Of a DNA stretch of 5,767 bases, positions 1 through 5,044 are shown piece by piece. The translations under genes were made by a program, and so were the position numbers. The notes under the pieces are model-generated. The model saw only the letters and a program-made list of their open reading frames with translations. It had not been told where the DNA came from and made no database searches. Every line of letters begins with the position of its first letter. Position 1 is the stretch's first letter. The stretch is from assembly GCA_937875805.1 (NCBI GenBank), contig CALFHG010000019.1, positions 1 to 5,767 on the forward strand, in the 5' to 3' direction. The stretch is from an uncultured Nitrosopumilaceae archaeon. Its GTDB lineage: Archaea > Thermoproteota > Nitrososphaeria > Nitrososphaerales > Nitrosopumilaceae.

Positions 1-869
1 CCCACTAAGAATTTTGGATCTGGAAATTTATACAATCCTTTTTTATCCCTAATCAATCTGATGAATCTTTCTTCACCGTATGCTTGACGATATATTTTCC
101 ATAGTTCTTTTTCATCAATATCTTTTTTCAAAAATGTATGATTTGTACACAAAATACCTCTAACTACATCTACTGCATGTGGACTCATTGAAACACGAAT
201 TTTATGTCCTGCAATTTCACTAAGTTCTTGTTCAATTTCACCTGTATGTCTGTGCTTTGCTGGTTTGTATGGTCTAATGACACCTGCTCTCATTGCATGA
301 GCAGTTCCAGAACCAGAACCTGCACCTGATGAGCCTATTTTTGAATCAACAATGATGTGTTCTTCATCAATAATGTTATTTTTAATTAATGGTGCTAGTG
401 CAAGCATTGATGTTACAGCCATACATCCAGGACAAGAAACTAGTTGTGCATTTTTAATTTTATCTCTATGTAATTCTGGTACTCCGAAAACTGATTTTTC
501 TAAATAATCTGGATGTGGATGTTCCCAACCATACCATTTGTCATATGCGTCTTGATTATGTAATCTATAATCTGCACTCAAATCAATTACTTTGATTCCT
601 CTATCGTACAGTGCTTTTACAATTTCAGTTGCAGTTCCATGAGGTACTGCTGTGAAAACTACATCACATTTGTCTGTTAATTTATCATAATCTAATTCTG
701 AGAAAGTAAGATCTGTAAATCCTTTCAAACTTGGTTGAATTCTGTGGAGGTATTCTCCTACATGTTGTCTTGATGTGACCATTGCGATCTCTACATCTGG
801 ATGGTTTACTAAAAGACGAAGTGTCTCTCCTCCTACATATCCTGATGCTCCTACAACACCTACTTTCAT
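1..869 (-). CDS. lysY: LysW-aminoadipate/glutamate semialdehyde-forming reductase LysY (ArgC family), 3' end cut off by window
   Basis: NADPH-dependent reductase of the ArgC/LysY family. It turns the LysW-bound gamma-glutamyl phosphate or aminoadipyl phosphate into the semialdehyde, in the cytoplasm. I translated 289 residues from the ATG at 869 down to the edge. Visible are the Rossmann-type GASGYVGGE at residues 7-15, AVPHGTA at 74-80, DLSADYRL at 96-103, the catalytic cysteine C149 in SCPGC (145-149), a glycine/serine-rich GSSGAGSGSG stretch at 179-188, and HRHTGEIEQ at 206-214, where ArgC-type enzymes keep a catalytic histidine. Family members are about 345-350 residues, so some 55-60 C-terminal residues lie outside. 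The gene is fourth in the argG-lysW-lysX-lysY operon, 27 bases after lysX, with an AGGTG ribosome-binding site. Because it sits beside lysW I prefer LysY over a free-intermediate ArgC; the two subfamilies cannot be separated by eye with certainty. Confidence 0.93.
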   Translation of the reverse strand, partial: MKVGVVGASGYVGGETLRLLVNHPDVEIAMVTSRQHVGEYLHRIQPSLKGFTDLTFSELDYDKLTDKCDVVFTAVPHGTATEIVKALYDRGIKVIDLSADYRLHNQDAYDKWYGWEHPHPDYLEKSVFGVPELHRDKIKNAQLVSCPGCMAVTSMLALAPLIKNNIIDEEHIIVDSKIGSSGAGSGSGTAHAMRAGVIRPYKPAKHRHTGEIEQELSEIAGHKIRVSMSPHAVDVVRGILCTNHTFLKKDIDEKELWKIYRQAYGEERFIRLIRDKKGLYKFPDPKFLV

Positions 870-876
870 GATATGA

Positions 877-882
877 CACCTT
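877..882 (-). promoter_or_regulatory. Ribosome-binding site of lysY
   Basis: On the minus strand AAGGTG lies 7 bases before the lysY ATG at 869. It matches the GGTG core complementary to the archaeal 16S rRNA 3' end (AUCACCUCC). It supports the chosen lysY start and independent initiation in the 27-base gap after lysX. Confidence 0.6.
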
Positions 883-896
883 CTAAAGGAGTATAA

Positions 897-1754
897 TTAT
901 TTTCTTACGTAGTTTATAGCAAATTCTACCATTTCTTTTGGTATGTTCCGTTGTGCAACTCTTGCCAGTCCCTTGAATTCCACTGTATTGTTCACTTCGT
1001 GAACTACTAAGCCATTCTTTTCATCTTCCATCATATCAATCCCTAGAATTCCACCACCCATGGCCTTTGATGCTTTTACTGCCATATCTTCCATTTCCTT
1101 TGTGATCTCACAAAGTTCTGGATCTGCCCCCAAAGCGATATTTGTTTTGAATCCTCCAGAAGATTTTCTATACATGGCTGCAATAGGCTCATCTCCCACT
1201 GTGATTATTCTAATGTCTCTTGGTGGTCTTTGAATTAATTCTTGTAAATAGTAAATTCTATCATGAGGACTATCTGTAATGTCTCTAATTTCAAAAACTG
1301 CTTCCATGGTGTCTTTATCTTTGAGTGGCATTACTCCTCTTCCCCAACTTCCAATTACTGGTTTAATGACTAGTGGAAATCCTACTTTTTCTAAATTTTC
1401 TGCTGCACTTTCACTTGAAAATGAGAAATATGTTTTTGGTGTTGGGATGTTATTTTTTTTCAAAAGTAATGTCATGAACATTTTATTTCCACAAATATTT
1501 GCAACTTCAAACTTGTTTAGTACTGGAATATCCATAAATTCTAAACTGGCAGTAAAATGAAGTCCTCTAAAATAACTAACACATCTTTCTAATACAACAT
1601 TTCCAAAATCATAATCTTCTCTTTTACTATCTGTGTTGACTTGAGTGATTTTTGCATCTAACATCAATGCATCGTGACCTAGTGCTATTGCTTCTTTTTG
1701 CAGCATCTTTTCTTCCGTTCTTAAGCGGTCAAAGACAATACAAACTTTTGACAT
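897..1754 (-). CDS. lysX: LysW-amino acid ligase LysX/ArgX (ATP-grasp, RimK-like)
   Basis: ATP-grasp ligase that joins the amino group of 2-aminoadipate and/or glutamate to the C-terminal glutamate of LysW, protecting it for the following kinase, reductase and aminotransferase steps. It has 285 residues, close to the usual 270-290. Motifs in order: FDRLRTEEKML near the N terminus (8-18), ERCVSYFRGL (56-65), the ATP-grasp strand IKPVIGSWGRG (130-140), QELIQRPPRDIR (171-182), YRKSSGGFKTN (195-205) around the substrate region, GGGILGIDMMED (233-244) and metal-binding HEVNNTVEF (252-260). The ATG overlaps the lysW stop as TAATG, which fixes the start and implies translational coupling. Thermus LysX, recalled from memory, is similar along the whole length but differs in the two stretches expected near the substrate (195-210 and 261-270). 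Glutamate versus aminoadipate specificity is therefore open. Confidence 0.93.
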   Translation of the reverse strand: MSKVCIVFDRLRTEEKMLQKEAIALGHDALMLDAKITQVNTDSKREDYDFGNVVLERCVSYFRGLHFTASLEFMDIPVLNKFEVANICGNKMFMTLLLKKNNIPTPKTYFSFSSESAAENLEKVGFPLVIKPVIGSWGRGVMPLKDKDTMEAVFEIRDITDSPHDRIYYLQELIQRPPRDIRIITVGDEPIAAMYRKSSGGFKTNIALGADPELCEITKEMEDMAVKASKAMGGGILGIDMMEDEKNGLVVHEVNNTVEFKGLARVAQRNIPKEMVEFAINYVRK

Positions 1755-1921
1755 TACTCTCCCCAGTCTTCGCCTACGGTTTCTGCTTGTTTAAGCTCGA
1801 CTTTTGATCCTTCTTTTTTTGCGATTTCAAAGTCAGCGCCACAATCAGGGCAGGAAATAATCTCTCCTACTGAGGCATCTTCTGGGATGTTTAGTATTGC
1901 ATCACATTCTGGGCAGTTCAT
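1754..1921 (-). CDS. lysW: Amino-group carrier protein LysW (alpha-aminoadipate/glutamate carrier, ArgW)
   Basis: Small acidic zinc-binding carrier of 55 residues. Its last residue, E55, is the attachment point: the gamma-carboxyl forms an amide with the amino group of aminoadipate or glutamate, and later enzymes act on the tethered intermediate. Visible are C3-P-E-C6 and C24-P-D-C27, two CxxC pairs forming a zinc site, and the hallmark C terminus EDWGE (51-55). I count 14 Asp/Glu against 4 Lys, fitting a carrier recognised by basic patches on partner enzymes. Length matches the family (about 54-60). The start overlaps the argG stop as ATGA and the stop overlaps the lysX start as TAATG, so it is translated from one message between the two. 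No clear Shine-Dalgarno precedes its ATG, in line with coupling to argG. The gene is short enough to be missed by length-filtered gene finding. Confidence 0.96.
   Translation of the reverse strand: MNCPECDAILNIPEDASVGEIISCPDCGADFEIAKKEGSKVELKQAETVGEDWGE
1757..1764 (-). promoter_or_regulatory. Purine-rich putative ribosome-binding site of lysX inside the lysW C-terminal codons
   Basis: The minus strand reads GGGGAGAG just before the TAATG junction, with GGAG ending 4 bases from the lysX ATG. It is formed by the Trp-Gly-Glu codons of the LysW tail. The spacing is shorter than usual for a GGAG element, so stop-restart coupling may matter as much as 16S pairing. Confidence 0.4.
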
Positions 1922-3117
1922 GTTTTTGTAGATCTTTTCTTTTGTAATTTATTAGCTTCTGTTGTCTGCATTCCCCATAATTCCACAAACCCTTTGGCTA
2001 ATCTTTGATCAAATGTGGATTCTACTCCATAAGTTGCAATATCGTGACTATACAATGAATTAATGGACTTTCTTCCGACAACTCTGATACTTCCTTTGTA
2101 CAACTTTAGTTTCACAGTTCCTGACACTGGTTTTTGTGATGTTTCAATAAATCCATCTAGATCTGTTTTTAGTGGATCTTGCCAGAGTCCTGAATACACC
2201 AAATATGCCCATTCATCATCGATTATTGACTTGAATTTGTTTTCATGTTTAGTGTGTACCATTTTTTCTAAATCTGCATGAGCTTCAATTAGGCAAGTTG
2301 CTGCTGGGGTTTCATACACTTCACGAGATTTAATCCCTACCACTCTATCTTCAATGTGGTCTACTATTCCAACACCTGCGTCTCCTGCCTTTTTGTTAAG
2401 ATATTCAATTAGTTTTACTGGTTCCATTATTTTACCGTCCACTTCAACTGGTATTCCTTTATTGAATTTAATTTCCAAGTATGTTGGTTTATCTGACAAG
2501 TTTTTTGTTTTGACCCAAATGAATGCATCATCTGGTGGTTCGGTGTATGGATCCTCTAATACCCCTCCCTCTATTGCACGTCCCCACAAGTTTTGATCAA
2601 TGCTGAATCTTTTTGCTACAGTATCAATTTCAATCCCATGTTTTTTTGCAAACTTTAGTTCTGTATCTCTATCTAAATTTTTATCTCTAATTGGAGCAAT
2701 GATTGGAAGATCAGAACCTGAACGTAATGTAATATCGAATCTCACTTGATCATTTCCTTTTCCGGAACACCCGTGAGCAAGTGATGTTACTTTTTCTTTT
2801 TTTGCAATTTCTAAAACCTTTTCGGCAATTAATGGTCTAGCAAGTGCTGTTGCAAGACAATATTTTTTTTGATAAAGAGCATTTGCTTTAATTGATGGAA
2901 AAATGTAATCTTTGACGAATTCTTTTCTTGCATCAATGTTATAGTGTTTTTTTACGCCAAGTTTTTTTGCCTTTGCTGCAATTTTTTTTGAATCATCCCC
3001 TTGTCCTACATCCACTGTAACTGTAATGACGTCCATATCATGTTCATCTTGAAGATACTTTACAACGACTGAAGTATCTAGTCCGCCTGAAAATGCAAGA
3101 ATTCCTTTTTGAGTCAT
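1918..3117 (-). CDS. argG: Argininosuccinate synthase
   Basis: Cytoplasmic ATP-dependent ligase making argininosuccinate from citrulline and aspartate, the penultimate step to arginine. It has 399 residues, the normal length. The N-type ATP-pyrophosphatase loop AFSGGLDTS is at residues 8-16, VDVGQGDD at 35-42, the aspartate/citrulline-binding HGCSGKGNDQVRF at 115-127, SIDQNLWGR at 172-180, IEGGVLEDP at 182-190, GIKSREVYETPAA at 261-273 and YSGLWQDPL at 308-316. The usual Thr of the G-x-T-G-K-G-N-D motif is Ser118 here, a conservative change. It is first in the operon and overlaps lysW by four bases (ATGA). The ATG at 3117 starts immediately before the P-loop as expected; no good Shine-Dalgarno is seen before it. 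argH and the citrulline-forming genes are not in the window. Confidence 0.97.
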   Translation of the reverse strand: MTQKGILAFSGGLDTSVVVKYLQDEHDMDVITVTVDVGQGDDSKKIAAKAKKLGVKKHYNIDARKEFVKDYIFPSIKANALYQKKYCLATALARPLIAEKVLEIAKKEKVTSLAHGCSGKGNDQVRFDITLRSGSDLPIIAPIRDKNLDRDTELKFAKKHGIEIDTVAKRFSIDQNLWGRAIEGGVLEDPYTEPPDDAFIWVKTKNLSDKPTYLEIKFNKGIPVEVDGKIMEPVKLIEYLNKKAGDAGVGIVDHIEDRVVGIKSREVYETPAATCLIEAHADLEKMVHTKHENKFKSIIDDEWAYLVYSGLWQDPLKTDLDGFIETSQKPVSGTVKLKLYKGSIRVVGRKSINSLYSHDIATYGVESTFDQRLAKGFVELWGMQTTEANKLQKKRSTKT

Positions 3118-3175
3118 AAAACATCTTTTCCGTCGTATTTTGGAATTTATCTTTTGTGATGGGCGTAAATTAAAT

Positions 3176-3185
3176 TATTTTTAAA
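3176..3185 (-). promoter_or_regulatory. Candidate TATA element for the argG-lysWXY operon
   Basis: On the minus strand TTTAAAAATA resembles the archaeal TATA box and is centred about 63 bases before the argG ATG. Initiation about 25 bases downstream would leave a leader of roughly 35-40 bases. A weaker alternative is AAAAGATAAATT at 3144-3155, centred about 33 bases from the ATG, which would give an almost leaderless message. The region is AT-rich, so chance matches are likely. Confidence 0.4.
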
Positions 3186-3196
3186 AAATTTCTGAC

Positions 3197-3208
3197 TAGC
3201 TTGAGCTA
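3197..3208. promoter_or_regulatory. Perfect 5-bp dyad between divergent promoters, candidate operator
   Basis: TAGCT, spacer TG, then AGCTA: a perfect inverted repeat centred at 3202.5. The candidate TATA boxes for the two directions are centred about 21 bases to the right and 22 bases to the left, so the dyad sits near the midpoint, upstream of both. A dimeric regulator could act on both operons from here. It is short and untested, and no regulator gene is present in the window. Confidence 0.3.
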
Positions 3209-3219
3209 AAATTCGATGA

Positions 3220-3227
3220 TTTTTTAA
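3220..3227 (+). promoter_or_regulatory. Candidate TATA element for the ABC importer operon (leaderless start)
   Basis: TTTTTTAA is centred about 26 bases before the ATG at 3250. That is the spacing expected when transcription begins at or next to the start codon. The 12 bases before the ATG contain no Shine-Dalgarno-like purine run, in agreement with a leaderless message, a common arrangement for first genes in archaea. A competing AT run at 3231-3240 (ACAAATATAA) is too close to the ATG to serve. Confidence 0.45.
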
Positions 3228-3249
3228 CCGACAAATATAACGCTGTTTT

Positions 3250-4278
3250 ATGAAAACTCGATCGCTAATTTCTGCAAGTATTGTGGGCATTATTCTGATA
3301 TCTGTATTGATAGTATCTGTGACTTCTAATGATGAGTCAAATGAAAATAAAATCCGTATTGCATATTTCCCTAACATTGGACATGCAATTCCAATAGTAG
3401 GAATGGAGAATGGATTTTTTCAAAATAGTCTTGGAGATCAAATAACAATTGAAACTAGAGTTTTTGATAGTGGCCCACAAGCAATCGAATCTTTGTTTGG
3501 CAATTCAATTGATTTAGCATATGTGGGTCCTGGCCCTGCAATTAACGGATTTTTAAATTCTGAAAATCACAATGTAAAGATTCTAGCCGGTGCTGCTAGT
3601 GGTGGTGCCAGCTTTATTGTTCATCCTGATTCTGAAATAAATTTTGCATCTGATTTTGCTGGGAAAAAAATTGCTGCACCTCAAATTGGTAACACTCAGG
3701 ATGTTTCCTTACGTCACTATCTATCAGAAAATGGATTACGAACAGCTGAAAAAGGTGGTTCTGTAATAGTTTACAATATACCTAATCCTGATATTTACAC
3801 ATTATTTGTAAAGGGGGATATTGATGGTGCATGGATTCCAGAACCTTGGGCTACAATTTTAGTAACTGAATTAAATGGAAAACGATTATTCCATGAAGAA
3901 GATCTTTGGCCAAATCAAGAATTTGCATCTGTTCTTTTAATTGCTAATGCTGATTTTGTAGAAAAAAACCCTGAATCAATTATAGATTTATTAAAATCTC
4001 ATCATGAAACTGCAACTTGGATTAATCAAAATCCTATTGAGACTAGAATTATTTTTAATAATTTTTTAAATTCTCATCTGGGTCAATCACTCTCTGATGA
4101 TATTGTAGATGTTGCTTTATCTAATATTGTGATCACTGCAGACCCTTTGCCTGATTCAGTTTATTCATTTGCAGAAAAAGCAAATGCACTTGGATATCTT
4201 GGAAGAAATGGATATGATTTGTCTGGTATTTTTTACTACTTTGATACAAATTCTCTTGAGGGAAATAATACAACATGA
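3250..4278 (+). CDS. ABC importer substrate-binding protein, NitT/TauT (SsuA-like) family
   Basis: Extracytoplasmic binding protein that captures a small substrate outside the membrane and delivers it to the permease. It has 342 residues. A hydrophobic segment at about residues 7-25 serves as signal peptide or N-terminal anchor. The protein contains no cysteine at all, so it cannot be a lipobox lipoprotein, and anchoring would need an uncleaved helix. The mature part begins with IRIAYFPNIGHAIPIVGMENGFF (35-57, the family's opening strand and first helix), then GPQAIESLFGNSIDLAYVGPGPAING (75-100), PQIGNTQDVSLRHYL (144-158) and GDIDGAWIPEPWAT (189-201), all typical of the NMT1/SsuA-like class. 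Substrates of this class include sulfonates, taurine, nitrate, bicarbonate and pyrimidine vitamin precursors, and I cannot choose among them. It is first of a three-gene operon; its stop overlaps the ATPase start as ATGA. The ATG at 3250 leaves just a short basic N-region (MKTR) before the hydrophobic stretch. Confidence 0.9.
   Translation: MKTRSLISASIVGIILISVLIVSVTSNDESNENKIRIAYFPNIGHAIPIVGMENGFFQNSLGDQITIETRVFDSGPQAIESLFGNSIDLAYVGPGPAINGFLNSENHNVKILAGAASGGASFIVHPDSEINFASDFAGKKIAAPQIGNTQDVSLRHYLSENGLRTAEKGGSVIVYNIPNPDIYTLFVKGDIDGAWIPEPWATILVTELNGKRLFHEEDLWPNQEFASVLLIANADFVEKNPESIIDLLKSHHETATWINQNPIETRIIFNNFLNSHLGQSLSDDIVDVALSNIVITADPLPDSVYSFAEKANALGYLGRNGYDLSGIFYYFDTNSLEGNNTT
4258..4262 (+). 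promoter_or_regulatory. Possible ribosome-binding site of the ABC ATPase gene
   Basis: GAGGG lies 12 bases before the ATPase ATG at 4275, inside the last codons of the binding-protein gene. The spacing is on the long side, and the ATGA overlap alone could carry the ribosome over. Confidence 0.35.
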
Positions 4279-5036
4279 CCAAACTTGAAGCAAAAAATAT
4301 TGTAAAATATTTTAGCCATGACTCACACAAACTCACGGCACTTGGTGGAGTAAATCTAAAGGTTGAGGCTGGAGACTTTGTCTGTTTGGTTGGTCCTTCA
4401 GGCTGTGGAAAATCTACCTTTTTACGTATAGTTGCAGGCTTGGAGCAACCTGATGAGGGTCAAATTCTCTTTGATGGTCGTAATGTAACTGAAACTGGAC
4501 CTGAAAGAATTATGGTATTTCAAGAAGGAGCTCTATTCCCTTGGCTTAAGGTTCAAGATAATGTAGAATTTGGATTAAAGATGGCCGGTATTCCAAAAGA
4601 AGAACGTGCAAAGATATCTCACAGATATCTGGATATGATGCAACTGACTAAATTTGCAGATTCGTATACTTATCAGCTTTCAACAGGAATGAAACAGCGT
4701 GTAGCTATTGCTAGAGCTCTTGTAATGGATCCTGATGTATTACTAATGGATGAACCATTTGCTGCCCTTGATGCACAAACTCGTGATTTACTATTAGTAG
4801 AAATGCAATTGATATGGGAGAAGACAAAAAAAACTATTTTGTTTGTAACTCATAGTGTTTCAGAAGCTGCAATACTTGGAACTAAAATAGTAATTTTCAG
4901 TAATCGACCATCAATAATTAAAAAAGAATTTGACAATAATTTCCCAAGACCTAGAATAACTGAAGATGAATCTCTATTGAAATTTCAACGAGACATTTTA
5001 GCTGAACTACGACCTGAGGTAAAGAAGAATAAATAG
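4275..5036 (+). CDS. ABC importer ATP-binding protein, NitT/TauT (SsuB/TauB-like) family
   Basis: Cytoplasmic ATPase that powers the importer, working as a dimer on the inner face of the permease. It has 253 residues, normal for the family. Walker A GPSGCGKST is at 40-48, the Q-loop Q83 in VFQEGALFPW, an ABC signature LSTGMKQR at 135-142, Walker B VLLMDE at 155-160, the D-loop ALD at 164-166 and the H-switch His193 in VTHSVSEA. All catalytic elements are present. The signature has Thr137 where SsuB-type proteins usually have Gly (LSGGM), a point variation. VFQEGALFPWLKVQDNVEFGL is typical of the nitrate/sulfonate/taurine ATPases. The gene begins within the stop of the binding protein (ATGA), and the permease follows 8 bases after its stop. 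Confidence 0.95.
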   Translation: MTKLEAKNIVKYFSHDSHKLTALGGVNLKVEAGDFVCLVGPSGCGKSTFLRIVAGLEQPDEGQILFDGRNVTETGPERIMVFQEGALFPWLKVQDNVEFGLKMAGIPKEERAKISHRYLDMMQLTKFADSYTYQLSTGMKQRVAIARALVMDPDVLLMDEPFAALDAQTRDLLLVEMQLIWEKTKKTILFVTHSVSEAAILGTKIVIFSNRPSIIKKEFDNNFPRPRITEDESLLKFQRDILAELRPEVKKNK

Positions 5037-5040
5037 TGAT
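5036..5040 (+). promoter_or_regulatory. Ribosome-binding site of the permease gene
   Basis: GTGAT lies 4 bases before the ATG at 5045, matching the last part of the archaeal GGAGGTGAT element in register. It supports that ATG as the permease start. Confidence 0.45.
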
Positions 5041-5044
5041 AATT

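Noticed and set aside
685..879. Minus-strand reading frame of 64 residues
   Set aside because: It lies inside lysY in another frame, is rich in Arg/Ser/Cys low-complexity residues, and resembles no known protein; lysY itself is unmistakable.
1279..1560. Plus-strand reading frame of 93 residues antisense to lysX
   Set aside because: Shadow of the lysX coding frame with no recognisable domain or start signal.
2063..2596. Two plus-strand reading frames (2063-2281 and 2354-2596) antisense to argG
   Set aside because: Both lie wholly within argG, show no motif and have no ribosome-binding site; they are products of codon bias on the opposite strand.
3171..3190. AT-rich near-palindrome that could be a replication or terminator element
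   Set aside because: It is a simple A/T run with no GC stem, and neither gene ends there, so a TATA element is the simpler reading.
3147..3377. Minus-strand reading frame of 76 residues across the divergent intergenic region
   Set aside because: It overlaps the start of the binding-protein gene and both candidate promoters, with no recognisable motif.
4133..4336. Minus-strand reading frame of 67 residues spanning the binding protein/ATPase junction
   Set aside because: Antisense shadow of two well-supported overlapping genes.
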